DNA of 47,784 nt. Source: Phenylobacterium sp. GTDB taxonomy: Bacteria > Pseudomonadota > Alphaproteobacteria > Caulobacterales > Caulobacteraceae. Position 1 is the first letter of the stretch. Every line of letters starts with the position of its first letter. The notes under the pieces are model-generated. The model ran no database searches. It saw nothing but the letters and a program-made list of their open reading frames with translations, and was not told where the DNA came from. Location: positions 1 to 47,784 of the forward strand of contig NZ_JAUXVZ010000024.1 of the NCBI RefSeq assembly GCF_030680185.1. Reading direction: 5' to 3'. The translations under genes were made by a program, and so were the position numbers. Positions 39,135-47,490 of the stretch are shown here, piece by piece.

Positions 39135-40990
39135 GCCGCCGCTCCTTCGACCGGGCGCACCTTGAAGACTTGGAACATGCCAGCGTGCATGTGGTAGAGC
39201 ATGTGGCAGTGGAAGGCCCAGTCGCCGCCTTCCGCGGTGAAGTCGAATGACACCTTGCCGCCGGGCAGCACGTTCACCGTGTGCTTTCGCGGCAGATGGC
39301 CGACCGGTCCGTGCACCAGCTCGAAGAAGTGCCCATGCAGGTGAATCGGGTGCGTCATCATCGAGTCGTTTATCAGGGTAATGCGCACGCGTTCGCCGGC
39401 TCGGAAGGAATAGGCCGGCGGGTTCTCGCTGAACTTCCAGCCGTCGAAGCCCCAGATGAACCGCTCCATATTGCCGGTCAGGTGGATGTCCACCGCCCGA
39501 TCGGGCGGCCTCGAGTCGGGGTTGGGTTCGAGGGCGATGAGGTCCTTGTAGACCAGCACGCGATGACCGACGCTTTCCAGCCCAAGGCCTGGATCGCCGG
39601 TGCGATCCATCGGCATGGGCGCGATCATCTGCACGCCGGGGCCCTTTTTGATCTGAGGGGCTTTCGACCAGTCAAGCATGTTCATCTTCATGCCGCCCAT
39701 GTCGCCCATCACATCCGAGCCGCGCTGGCGCGGCGGGGCCATGCCCGGCGCCGGGCCAGCGGCCGCCATGCCTGGCATGGCCCCGTGATCCATCCCCGGC
39801 ATCTGCGAATGGTCCATCCCAGCCATGCCCGAAGCGCCCATGCCGGCCATGCCGCCATGCGCAGCCATATCCATGCCCATATCCTTCATGGTCAGGATGG
39901 GCCGCTCACGCAACGGCGGCACGGCCGCGCTCATCCCAGCGCGGGGCGCCAGGGTCGCCCGTCCCATGCCAGAACGGTCGATGGCTTCAGAGACGATCGT
40001 GTAGGCGCGATCTTCCGTCGGCTGGACAATCACGTCGTAGGTTTCGGCGTTGCCGATCTGGAACTCATCCACCTCGACAGGGCGCACGTTCTGGCCATCG
40101 GCGGCCACCACGGTGAGCTTCAGGCCGGGAATGCGGACATTGAAGACCATCTGCGCCGCGCTGTTGATGAAGCGCAGGCGCACGCGCTCCCCTGGCGCAA
40201 AGAGCCCGGTCCAGTTGTCCTTGGGTCCATGGCCGTTGACGAGGAAGGTCATCACCGCGCCGGTGACATCCGAGATGTCCGTCGGATCCATGAGCATCTT
40301 GGCCCATTCGATCCGCTCGGCCAGGGTCTGGTCCTCGCCCGCAAGAAGGCCGGCGATCGTCTGGCGCTGATAGTTGAAGATCCCGCCTTGCTGCTTCAGC
40401 CGCTTGAAGATCAAGTGGGGGTGCATCTCGCTGTGATCGGCCAGGACGATAACGTGCTCGCGATCGGCCTGCACCGGATCGGTCCCCGCCGGCTCGATGA
40501 CGAGCGGCGCATAGTGCCCCTCGGCTTCCTGCAGGTCGGAGTGGCTGTGGTACCAGTAGGTGCCCGACTGGATGATCGGAAAGTCGTAGACGAAGGTCTC
40601 GCCGGGCTTGATGCCGGGGAAGCTGACCCCAGGAACGCCGTCCATCTGGAACGGCACCAGAATGCCGTGCCAGTGGATGGAGGTGTCTTCGTCGAGGGTG
40701 TTGGTGACGGCGATGCGGACCCGCTGGCCTTCCTTCAGGCGAAGGAGCGGACCGGGCACGGTGCCGTTGATCGTCACTGCATGACGGCGCTCGCCATCAA
40801 TGGTGATCGGCGTATGGCCTATCGTCAGCTTGATGTCCTCGCCGGAAAGCGTGGGCAGGGTCGAGACCAGGCCGGGCGTCGCGCTCTGCGCCCACGCGGG
40901 CAGGAGCGAGCTGATCGCCGCTCCGCCCCCAAGGATGGCCGCCCCTTTGATCAGGGCGCGGCGGTCAAGGACAGGTCTGGGCCTGGACAT
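39131..40990 (-). CDS. copA: CopA/PcoA-type multicopper oxidase
   Basis: A 619-residue exported multicopper oxidase with a twin-arginine signal (LDRRALIKGAAILGGGAA). Three cupredoxin domains hold the copper ligands: HWHGIL and WYHSHSDLQ in the first, and HPIHLHGHFF plus HCHMLYHMHAGM at the C-terminus. A Met/His-rich insert about 385-440 (MAGMGASGMAGMDHSQMPGM and more) suits Cu(I) capture. It probably oxidises Cu(I) to Cu(II) in the periplasm and sequesters it. A CueR-type promoter lies at 41022-41052, and copB follows with a four-base overlap. Confidence 0.95.
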   Translation of the reverse strand: MSRPRPVLDRRALIKGAAILGGGAAISSLLPAWAQSATPGLVSTLPTLSGEDIKLTIGHTPITIDGERRHAVTINGTVPGPLLRLKEGQRVRIAVTNTLDEDTSIHWHGILVPFQMDGVPGVSFPGIKPGETFVYDFPIIQSGTYWYHSHSDLQEAEGHYAPLVIEPAGTDPVQADREHVIVLADHSEMHPHLIFKRLKQQGGIFNYQRQTIAGLLAGEDQTLAERIEWAKMLMDPTDISDVTGAVMTFLVNGHGPKDNWTGLFAPGERVRLRFINSAAQMVFNVRIPGLKLTVVAADGQNVRPVEVDEFQIGNAETYDVIVQPTEDRAYTIVSEAIDRSGMGRATLAPRAGMSAAVPPLRERPILTMKDMGMDMAAHGGMAGMGASGMAGMDHSQMPGMDHGAMPGMAAAGPAPGMAPPRQRGSDVMGDMGGMKMNMLDWSKAPQIKKGPGVQMIAPMPMDRTGDPGLGLESVGHRVLVYKDLIALEPNPDSRPPDRAVDIHLTGNMERFIWGFDGWKFSENPPAYSFRAGERVRITLINDSMMTHPIHLHGHFFELVHGPVGHLPRKHTVNVLPGGKVSFDFTAEGGDWAFHCHMLYHMHAGMFQVFKVRPVEGAAA

Positions 40991-41021
40991 TCAAAATCCT
41001 ACAATCGGAACAATAGGCACG

Positions 41022-41052
41022 GTGATCGGGCTTCCCACTGTGGGAAGGTCAA
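41022..41052 (-). promoter_or_regulatory. CueR/HmrR-type promoter for copAB
   Basis: On the minus strand: -35 TTGACC (41047-41052), 19-base spacer with the perfect dyad TTCCCAC-A-GTGGGAA and a weak -10 (GATCAC, 41022-41027). It lies 32 bases before the copA start. Confidence 0.75.
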
Positions 41053-41111
41053 GCGCCCGCCCCACACAAGCTCTACGCAATCGACGGCGCCCGCCCCTGA
41101 ACTTGTGAGAC

Positions 41112-41684
41112 TTAAATCGCCGAGCGGTCGAGAAGCTCCGCGAGCCGCTGACGGGCCCGATAGACGCGCGTCTCGATTGTCTTGACCGTCACGCCCAGGA
41201 GCGAGGCGGCTTCCTGGTGCGTGAGCTCGTCGAAATACGTCAGGAGCAACGGCTCCTTGAGCTTGATCGGCAGGCGGTCGATGGCCCTCTGGACGACGGC
41301 CCGACGCTGCGCCGAGACGACCGAGTCCTCGCCGTCAGGCGCCGGGTCAGGCTGCGCCTGCGCCTCGGGAGATTGCTCGTCCTTCTCGCCGAGGATGAGC
41401 CGACGCACCGCCAGACGGCGGGCGCGGTCACGGCATTTGTTCAGCGCGATGGCGCGGAGCCACACGGGAAAGGCGCGTTGGTCGTCATAGCGCGCGAGCG
41501 CCTTCCACGCCGCCACAAAGGTCTCCTGCACGACGTCAATGGCGGCGTCGGCATCGGCGATGTAGCGACGCACGAAGCCGTAGAGCGGCGGGTTGTGCCG
41601 CCGCATGAGCCTCGTGAACGCCCGATCGTCCCCATCCCGCGCGCGCAGGACGAGATCGGCGTCCGTCTCTTCCTCAAGCGTCAC
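41112..41684 (-). CDS. cnrH: ECF sigma factor, CnrH-like
   Basis: A 190-residue extracytoplasmic-function sigma factor. Region 2 covers about 10-80 (FTRLMRRHNPPLYGFVRRYI, then DVVQETFVAAWKAL and FPVWLRAIALNKCRDRAR) and region 4 about 130-185 (AIDRLPIKLKEPLLLTYFDE, THQEAASLLGVTVKTIETRV). Length and order match CnrH of Cupriavidus, the third gene of cnrYXH. Its start overlaps the cnrX-like stop by four bases. When periplasmic metal is sensed, the factor should leave its anti-sigma partner and start target promoters. Those targets are not certain here, since no cnrCBA pump follows. Confidence 0.85.
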   Translation of the reverse strand: MTLEEETDADLVLRARDGDDRAFTRLMRRHNPPLYGFVRRYIADADAAIDVVQETFVAAWKALARYDDQRAFPVWLRAIALNKCRDRARRLAVRRLILGEKDEQSPEAQAQPDPAPDGEDSVVSAQRRAVVQRAIDRLPIKLKEPLLLTYFDELTHQEAASLLGVTVKTIETRVYRARQRLAELLDRSAI

Positions 41685-42121
41685 GGCGCCTGTTCAGTGA
41701 GGGCCTCGGCGACACGCTTGTCGAACTGCGCGGCCTGGTCCGGCGTCAGCACGGTGCGCATCGCCAGGATGTGCAGGATGGTTTCGTTCTGAAGCGCCCC
41801 CATGGCGTCGTGGAACCGCTCGACCGCGGCCTTCACCTCCGGCGAATACTCGTGACGCACCTGAATGGCCCGGGCCAGCTCGGCGTTGGCGGCGCGCAGC
41901 TCGGCCTCGCGCGCCCGACGACGGACCGCGAAGTCCTGCTCGAGCACATCCAGCCGCTTCCGCTGCTCGGGGCCGAGCTTCAGCTCTTCGTGGACGAACT
42001 CATGCAGCGAAGGCTGGTGACGCTGGTCATAGATATAGCGCGCGCCAATCCAGGTTCCCCCGACGGCCGCGATGACCGTCAGGAGCAGCGTGAGGATCAG
42101 CCCACGGCTGAAGAAATTCAT
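41681..42121 (-). CDS. cnrX: CnrX-like periplasmic metal sensor
   Basis: A 146-residue protein with one N-terminal membrane anchor (about 6-28) and a helical periplasmic hairpin. The metal ligands known for CnrX (His42, His46, Glu63, His119, Met123) have clear counterparts two places earlier: His40 and His44 in LHEFVHEEL, Glu61, and His117 and Met121 in HILAM. So Ni or Co sensing is well supported, although related sensors may respond to other metals. The next gene downstream is the sigma factor, and the anti-sigma gene is upstream, each overlapping by four bases. Confidence 0.88.
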   Translation of the reverse strand: MNFFSRGLILTLLLTVIAAVGGTWIGARYIYDQRHQPSLHEFVHEELKLGPEQRKRLDVLEQDFAVRRRAREAELRAANAELARAIQVRHEYSPEVKAAVERFHDAMGALQNETILHILAMRTVLTPDQAAQFDKRVAEALTEQAP

Positions 42122-42411
42122 CCGTGGTGATCCAGGAGGGTCGAGGGCGCGAGCTCCGCCTTAAGGGAGAAGGCGGACACCTCCTGCGACTGAGCCGCCA
42201 CCGCAGCTGCAGTCGCTCCGCCGCTCGCCACCCCCAACCCCAGCGCGCCAATCACGGCCGCGGCTCGAGCCGCATAAAGCGTCGGCGACGCCGCCCGCGC
42301 TTGGCGGACGCGCTCGATGCCCTTCCACACCCCAGACTCCAGCTCCTGATAGCTCGCCGGGCGGGGCTCGGATCGAAGGGCTCTCAGTTCGTCATCAAGT
42401 CTGTCGTTCAT
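42118..42411 (-). CDS. cnrY: CnrY-like anti-sigma factor
   Basis: A 97-residue protein from the ATG at 42411 (MNDRLDDELRALRSEPRPAS). Residues 1-42 are a cytoplasmic helix pair that would clamp the sigma factor, then one membrane segment (about 47-67, ARAAAVIGALGLGVASGGAT) and a short periplasmic tail ending LLDHHG. Length, topology and place before a CnrX-like sensor match CnrY. Sequence of this family is poorly conserved, so the call rests mainly on the three-gene order Y-X-H. The in-frame stretch upstream of 42411 is antisense to the acyltransferase start and is left out. Confidence 0.75.
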   Translation of the reverse strand: MNDRLDDELRALRSEPRPASYQELESGVWKGIERVRQARAASPTLYAARAAAVIGALGLGVASGGATAAAVAAQSQEVSAFSLKAELAPSTLLDHHG

Positions 42412-42529
42412 TGCAACACCCCGATCTTGCTTCACGAATCTATACGCGGGCCGAGAGAAGATCCCCTCACCTGAGGGCCCGTGGCTCGGCGCTGCGTATC
42501 CTATAGTGTCGGGGATATGGGGGGCAGGA

Positions 42530-43702
42530 ATGGTTCGTCGCGAAAGCGAGGCGCATGAGGCTGGACATCCGTTCCCGCCCGATCTTCCAGCCCTCACCAG
42601 CGTGCGCTTCGTCCTCGCCTTAGGCGTGGTGTTCTTCCACTACCAGCTGCAGTGGCCATGGGATGCAATGGCGACGACCGGCTTCCTCGACAGGGCGCGC
42701 CTCGGCGTGGACGCCTTCTTCATCCTCTCCGGGTTTGTCCTGACCCACGCCTATCGCGATGCCATCGCCGGCCATCGGCTGAACTACCGCCGGTTCCTGG
42801 TCGCCCGCTTCGCCCGGATCTACCCGGCGCACTTGGCTGTGCTCGCCTTTGTGCTGGTGATGGTCACGACGGCCAGCCTGATGGGCGTGCAGTTCGACCG
42901 CAATCTCTACAATCCTCTCGGTCTGGTCACGACACTGCTCCTGGTTCACGCTTGGCTTCCCGAGATGGTGAAGGCCGACTGGAACGGCCCCTCCTGGTCG
43001 CTGTCGGCCGAGTGGTTCGCCTATCTCGCCTTCCCGGCATTTGCGTGGATCGGTCTGAAGCTTCGGCGCCGACCGATGCTGCTCTTAGCGCTGACCGCTC
43101 TGCTCTTCCTGTCGCTGGACCAGTTCTACCAAGCCGCCTTCGGCGATGTCGTGGTGCACGCCGAAGCGAGCATGGGCATTCTGCGCATCATCCCGGAATT
43201 CCTCTACGGGGTGGCCCTCTACCACTTGGGAGTACGGCTGCTGCTGGGTCGGCGGGCCGCTGTCCTGTTCGCCTGGGCGGCGGCGATCCTTCTCGTCGCG
43301 CTCATGCACCTGAAGGCCGATGACCGATGGGTCGTCGCTGCGGCGGGCCCGCTCGTACTGGCTCTGGCTATGCTATCGAAGGTACAAGCCGAGGGTGTCC
43401 TCAAGGCGCGCTGGCCCCGCCTCGGCGGCGAAGCCTCCTACGCGCTCTATCTCGTCCACATGCCCATCCTGATCGCCTGGAAGGGCGTCTGGTCGGCCGC
43501 CCAGGGGCGCGACAGCCAATATGTACTCGGCTGGTGGGAGGTGGGCGCTCTCCTCGCGCTTTCGCTCTTAGCGGCCATCGCCCTTCACCTGCTGTTCGAA
43601 GGCCCGGCCCGTGCCTGGATTCGGCGCCGGGCGGATCGTCTTTGGCCCGCCCCTGAAGCGCGGGCCCAGATGAGGCCAGGCTCCCAGCCGCCCGACGTCT
43701 AG
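42530..43702 (+). CDS. Acyltransferase family 3 membrane protein (OafA-like)
   Basis: A 390-residue integral membrane protein. The ATG at 42530 has a ribosome site (GGGGGGCAGGA); a GTG at 42506 lacks one. It has about ten membrane helices and the family signatures: LTSVRFVLALGVVFFHYQLQ (conserved Arg and His), LGVDAFFILSGFVLTHAYRD and RFARIYPAHLAVL. Such enzymes move acetyl or other acyl groups onto sugars of the cell surface. The gene is divergent from cnrY and 118 bases away. No sugar-pathway genes are near, so it may be a passenger or may alter the envelope under metal stress. Confidence 0.9.
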   Translation: MVRRESEAHEAGHPFPPDLPALTSVRFVLALGVVFFHYQLQWPWDAMATTGFLDRARLGVDAFFILSGFVLTHAYRDAIAGHRLNYRRFLVARFARIYPAHLAVLAFVLVMVTTASLMGVQFDRNLYNPLGLVTTLLLVHAWLPEMVKADWNGPSWSLSAEWFAYLAFPAFAWIGLKLRRRPMLLLALTALLFLSLDQFYQAAFGDVVVHAEASMGILRIIPEFLYGVALYHLGVRLLLGRRAAVLFAWAAAILLVALMHLKADDRWVVAAAGPLVLALAMLSKVQAEGVLKARWPRLGGEASYALYLVHMPILIAWKGVWSAAQGRDSQYVLGWWEVGALLALSLLAAIALHLLFEGPARAWIRRRADRLWPAPEARAQMRPGSQPPDV

Positions 43703-43739
43703 CTCATGGGCCAGGGGCGAGCGATCTGATCGGCTTGGC

Positions 43740-43754
43740 GGGCGCAAGGCGCCC
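43740..43754. terminator. Hairpin between convergent genes
   Basis: GGGCGC-AAG-GCGCCC is a perfect 6-bp stem with a 3-base loop, nested in a longer GGCGGGC/GCCCGCC repeat. It lies between the stops of the acyltransferase (plus) and the DUF305 gene (minus). No U-tract is evident, so a two-way terminator is plausible but weak. Confidence 0.45.
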
Positions 43755-43772
43755 TGCCCGCCGCGGATGTGC

Positions 43773-44132
43773 TTAGGGCTTCGGCGTGCGTCCGCCATGC
43801 TTATCGAGCCAGGCCTGAAGCTCGGCGATCTCCTTGCGTTGCTCGTCCGCCGTTTTCTGCGCCATCCTCTTGACCTCTGCGTCGTCACCATGCTTCAGCA
43901 CCGCCTCCGACATGGAGATCGCGCCTTTATGGTGCTCGATCATCTTCAGCGCCCAGGCTCGATCGGGATCGGCGTCGTTGGCGGACATCATCTTCTGATG
44001 CATGTCCTGCATGCCCTTCATGTAGTCCTGCTTGGCCATTTGGCCGTGCTGCATGCCAGCGCCGCTCTGCTGAGCGAAGGCCGCCGCGGCGAGCAGAGCG
44101 GCTGCAGCCGCGACGATGGCGATCATTTTCAT
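43773..44132 (-). CDS. Secreted DUF305 protein
   Basis: A 119-residue protein from the ATG at 44132 (MKMIAIVAAAAALLAAAAFA), a clean signal peptide. The mature protein is helical and rich in Met and His: GMQHGQMAKQDYMKGMQDMH, then the DUF305 core WALKMIEHHKGAISMSEAVL and VKRMAQKTADEQRKEIAELQ. DUF305 proteins such as CopM bind copper in the periplasm or outside the cell. It follows the Csp gene by 17 bases and is probably cotranscribed. It may pass copper to, or accept it from, the Csp store. Confidence 0.88.
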   Translation of the reverse strand: MKMIAIVAAAAALLAAAAFAQQSGAGMQHGQMAKQDYMKGMQDMHQKMMSANDADPDRAWALKMIEHHKGAISMSEAVLKHGDDAEVKRMAQKTADEQRKEIAELQAWLDKHGGRTPKP

Positions 44133-44149
44133 CTGTGAGCCTTTTGCGA

Positions 44150-44551
44150 TCAGTGGAACGTCTGGAGGGCCGCCTGACAGGCCTGTTCGCACCGCCGGCA
44201 CGACTCGGCGCAGACGCGGCAGTGCTCATGCATGCTGGCGTGACGCTCGCATTCCTCGGCGCAGAGGCGGCAAGCCTCCTCGCATGCCTTCAGCACACTC
44301 TGGATGATCGGCTCGTTTGAGCCGGTGCGGCGCGATGCGATGTGACCGGCCGCCGTGCAGATGTCGGCGCAGTCCAGGTTCAGGCGGATGCACTGGGTCA
44401 GCTGCGCGACCATCTCCTCGCCCAGGCAGGCGTCGGCGCACGACGTGCAGCTCTGAGCGCAGTCGAAGCATTCCTCGATGCAGCGGATCAGGCTGTCGTT
44501 TGTGTTTCCGCGCACCTGGGGGTGCGTACTGATCATTTCATGGGCGTGCAT
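44150..44551 (-). CDS. Csp-like four-helix-bundle copper storage protein
   Basis: A 133-residue protein from the ATG at 44551 with a strong ribosome site (GGAGG, seven bases before). It contains 18 Cys, most spaced to point into one helix bundle: [19 protein letters not shown], then [26 protein letters not shown] and [16 protein letters not shown]. This is the layout of Csp proteins (DUF326), which store many Cu(I) ions inside a four-helix bundle. No signal peptide is present, so it fits the cytosolic Csp3-type rather than the exported Csp1. A His-containing start ([12 protein letters not shown]) may help loading. Confidence 0.9.
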   Translation of the reverse strand: MHAHEMISTHPQVRGNTNDSLIRCIEECFDCAQSCTSCADACLGEEMVAQLTQCIRLNLDCADICTAAGHIASRRTGSNEPIIQSVLKACEEACRLCAEECERHASMHEHCRVCAESCRRCEQACQAALQTFH

Positions 44552-44719
44552 AGCCGTCCTCCGTATGCAGGTGAATGGCCGCTCAACCCCTCCCCGAAGC
44601 ACCGGTTCCGGATCTGGAAATAAACCGGAAAAGTTTGAACGCGCGTGAGGGGGTGAACGTCTGGCTGCGTATTCAGGGCTTTTGTGCGTTTCCTATATTT
44701 CAGCAGGTCCAATGTCTTC

Positions 44720-44750
44720 TTGACCTTCCAACGACCGGAACGTGCAGGCT
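44720..44750 (+). promoter_or_regulatory. CueR/HmrR-type promoter for the YHS copper ATPase
   Basis: -35 TTGACC (44720-44725), 19-base spacer with TTCC-AACGACC-GGAA, -10 CAGGCT (44745-44750). The dyad is less perfect than at the other three copper sites. The transcript would have a leader of about 160 bases before the ATPase ATG. Confidence 0.7.
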
Positions 44751-44781
44751 GGGCCCGCAAAGAGGTAAGCTGCCTTCAGCC

Positions 44782-44851
44782 GCGCGGCGCCGTCTCAGTA
44801 GCGGCGTCGCGCAGGCGTAGGCTCGGCGGGACCTCGAGGACTTAGTCGAGG
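44782..44851 (+). promoter_or_regulatory. Two hairpins in the ATPase 5' leader
   Basis: Positions 44782-44792 pair with 44802-44812 (11 bp with one G-U pair, 9-base loop), and 44832-44837 pair with 44846-44851 (6 bp, 8-base loop). Both lie in the leader between the CueR-type promoter and the start codon. They may stabilise the mRNA or form an attenuator; no known riboswitch shape is recognised. The rest of the 44552-44917 gap holds no gene that I can support. Confidence 0.45.
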
Positions 44852-44917
44852 GTTCTGCCCCGACGACTGCGTAGCGATTGATGAGGGGCGGCTGTGCCGC
44901 CAATGGGAGCCACCCGC

Positions 44918-47329
44918 ATGGCCGAAGACCCCGAAAAGCACGTCCCGACAGAGGGCGGAGATGACGGAGCGCCTACCCATCATCACCATCATGGCCATGA
45001 GCGCCACGGCGATGCAGGGCCGGACTCGGTCGCAGCGGCCGCGGCCGTAAAGGACCCGGTCTGCGGAATGGACGTCGACCCGGCCAAGACCCCGCACAAG
45101 GCGCTCTACGAGGGTCATGAGTACTTCTTCTGTTCGGCCGGGTGCCAGGCGAAGTTCCAGAAGGAGCCCTCCCGCTATACGCCAAGCGCGCCGCGGCCGA
45201 TGCCGGCGGCCCCGGTCGGCACGATCTACACCTGCCCGATGCATCCTCAGGTCCGCCAGGTGGGGCCGGGCTCCTGCCCGATCTGCGGAATGGCGCTGGA
45301 GCCGGAGGTGATGACCTCCGAAACGGGCCCCAGCCCAGAGTTGAAGGACATGACCCGACGCTTCTGGATCGGGCTGGTCCTCGCCCTGCCCGTGTTCGCC
45401 CTGGAGATGGGGGGGCATCTCACGGGCATGATGATGCGCCTCGAAGGGCAGACCTCCGCCTGGATCCAACTGGCCCTCGCCACGCCCGTCGTCCTCTGGT
45501 CGGGGTGGCCGTTCTTCGAGCGGGGCGCGCGCTCGCTCGCGACCCGCAGCCTCAACATGTTCACGCTGATCGCCATGGGCGTCGGCGTGGCGTGGCTCTA
45601 CAGCGTCGTCGCGACCTTGGCGCCGCATATCTTCCCGCCGGCCTTCCGGCGCGAGGACGGTTCGGTCCCGATCTACTTCGAAGCCGCCGCCGTCATCACC
45701 GTCCTCGTCCTCCTGGGCCAGGTCCTGGAACTACGCGCGAGGGAGCGCACCTCCGGCGCGATCAAGGCGCTTCTCGACTTGGCGCCCAAGACCGCCCGCA
45801 GGCTGCGCGACGACGGTTCGGACGAGGAGGTCACCCTCGACCTGATCGCCGTGGGTGATCGTTTGCGCGTGCGGCCCGGCGAAAAGGTGCCGGTGGACGG
45901 CGAGATCCTGGAGGGCCGGGTGTCCATCGACGAGTCGATGGTCACGGGCGAGTCCATGCCGGTGACCAAGGAACCCGGCGCGAAGGTAGTAGGCGGCGCG
46001 ATCAACAAGACCGGCTCCTTCGTCATGCGCGCCGACAAGATCGGGGCGGACACCCTCCTCTCGCAGATCGTCCAGATGGTCGCCCAGGCCCAGCGGAGCC
46101 GCGCCCCCATCCAACGGATGGCCGACCAGGTCTCCAGCTGGTTCGTCCCCAGCGTTATCGCGGTCGCCCTCGTGGCGTTCGTCGTCTGGGCGCTCGTCGG
46201 CCCGGATCCGCGAGTTGCGTTCGCCCTCGTCGCCGCCGTCTCGGTCCTGATCATCGCCTGCCCCTGCGCGCTCGGCCTCGCCACGCCGATCTCCATCATG
46301 GTGGGCGTCGGGCGAGGGGCGCAGGCCGGCGTTCTGATCAAGAACGCCGAGGCGCTCGAGCGTCTCGAAAAGATCGACACCCTCGTGATCGATAAGACCG
46401 GGACGCTCACCGAGGGCCGGCCCGCGGTCACAGCCATTCGACCTGCGCCGGGCCAGGATGAAGCCGAGGTCCTGCGGCTCGCCGCAAGCCTGGAGCGGGC
46501 GAGCGAGCATCCGCTCGCCGACGCCATCGTGCGCGCCGCCACGGAACGCGAACTGTCGCTCTCGCAACCTGCCGAGTTCGACTCGCCCGTCGGCAAGGGG
46601 GTGCTGGGTGTCGTCGATGGCCGCCGCCTGGTGATCGGCTCCGGGAAGTTCCTGAAGGAACAGGGTGTCGATACCGGGGGCTTGGAGGCGGCGGCCGACG
46701 CGCTCCGAACCGATGGCGCCACCGCGATCTTCATGGCGCTGGACGGCCAGGCGGCGGCGACTTTTGCGATCGCCGACCCGATCAAGAGCACATCGTTCGC
46801 CGCGGTTCAGGGATTGAAGGCGGAGGGCGTGCGCCTCGTGATGATGACCGGAGACAATCGCACGACGGCTCAGGCGGTCGCGCGCAAGCTTGGCATCGAC
46901 GAGGTCGAGGCGGAGGTTCTGCCGCAGGACAAGGCGGCCGTCGTCGAGAAGTTCATGCGCGAAGGCCGCAAGGTCGCCATGGCCGGAGACGGCGTGAATG
47001 ACGCCCCTGCCCTGGCCGCCGCCGAAGTCGGCATCGCGATGGGGGCGGGCGCTGACGTGGCGATCGAGAGCGCTGGCGTGACGCTCTTGAAAGGTGATCT
47101 CGACGGGATCGTCAAAGCACGACGCCTGTCCCGTGCGGTGATGCGCAACATCCGCCAAAACCTGTTCTTCGCCTTCGCCTACAACGTCGCAGGCATTCCC
47201 GTGGCGGCAGGTATTCTCTACCCGTTTACAGGTTGGCTCCTCTCGCCGGCCATCGCGGCGGCGGCCATGGCGCTGTCGAGCGTCAGCGTCATCACCAACG
47301 CCCTGCGCCTGCGCGCCGTCCGGCTTTAA
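44918..47329 (+). CDS. Copper-exporting P1B-type ATPase with YHS and HMBD domains
   Basis: An 803-residue ATPase. I choose the ATG at 44918, with ribosome site GGGAG; a GTG at 44894 is also in frame. The N-terminus has a His run (about 21-30), a YHS domain ([16 protein letters not shown] at 45-60, ending [12 protein letters not shown]) and a heavy-metal-binding domain ([15 protein letters not shown], then [10 protein letters not shown]; about 104-129), but no classical HMA. The core has the TGES loop, the metal site ACPCALG, DKTGT (phosphorylated Asp) and GDGVNDAPA. This set resembles CopF/SilP-type copper or silver exporters. It should pump Cu(I) from cytoplasm to periplasm. Confidence 0.94.
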   Translation: MAEDPEKHVPTEGGDDGAPTHHHHHGHERHGDAGPDSVAAAAAVKDPVCGMDVDPAKTPHKALYEGHEYFFCSAGCQAKFQKEPSRYTPSAPRPMPAAPVGTIYTCPMHPQVRQVGPGSCPICGMALEPEVMTSETGPSPELKDMTRRFWIGLVLALPVFALEMGGHLTGMMMRLEGQTSAWIQLALATPVVLWSGWPFFERGARSLATRSLNMFTLIAMGVGVAWLYSVVATLAPHIFPPAFRREDGSVPIYFEAAAVITVLVLLGQVLELRARERTSGAIKALLDLAPKTARRLRDDGSDEEVTLDLIAVGDRLRVRPGEKVPVDGEILEGRVSIDESMVTGESMPVTKEPGAKVVGGAINKTGSFVMRADKIGADTLLSQIVQMVAQAQRSRAPIQRMADQVSSWFVPSVIAVALVAFVVWALVGPDPRVAFALVAAVSVLIIACPCALGLATPISIMVGVGRGAQAGVLIKNAEALERLEKIDTLVIDKTGTLTEGRPAVTAIRPAPGQDEAEVLRLAASLERASEHPLADAIVRAATERELSLSQPAEFDSPVGKGVLGVVDGRRLVIGSGKFLKEQGVDTGGLEAAADALRTDGATAIFMALDGQAAATFAIADPIKSTSFAAVQGLKAEGVRLVMMTGDNRTTAQAVARKLGIDEVEAEVLPQDKAAVVEKFMREGRKVAMAGDGVNDAPALAAAEVGIAMGAGADVAIESAGVTLLKGDLDGIVKARRLSRAVMRNIRQNLFFAFAYNVAGIPVAAGILYPFTGWLLSPAIAAAAMALSSVSVITNALRLRAVRL

Positions 47330-47337
47330 GCCCGAAA

Positions 47338-47366
47338 CGCCCACCCATCCGAGGGGGGCGGCTTTT
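47338..47366 (+). terminator. Candidate terminator after the copper ATPase
   Basis: CGCCC (47338-47342) can pair with GGGCG (47356-47360), followed by GCTTTT. The stem is short and the loop long, so this is a weak candidate, but it is correctly placed nine bases after the ATPase stop. Confidence 0.4.
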
Positions 47367-47430
47367 CGCGCGCGTATTCCAAGGAGATCGATCGGCGACT
47401 CCGACCGTCGGCGGCAGATTCCGCGCGCTC

Positions 47431-47461
47431 TTGACCTTCCAATCATGGGAAGGTCCATCTG
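47431..47461 (+). promoter_or_regulatory. CueR/HmrR-type promoter for the two-HMA copper ATPase
   Basis: -35 TTGACC (47431-47436), 19-base spacer TTCCAATCATGGGAAGGTC with an inverted-repeat core, and -10 CATCTG (47456-47461), 29 bases before the ATPase ATG. Spacing and boxes match the copZ promoter. Confidence 0.85.
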
Positions 47462-47490
47462 AGCTGGGCATCGTCGTTGAGGAGCCAGCC

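Noticed and set aside
45731..47458. Minus-strand frame of about 575 codons over the copper ATPase
   Set aside because: Antisense to a gene with all P-type ATPase motifs; composition is shadow-like.
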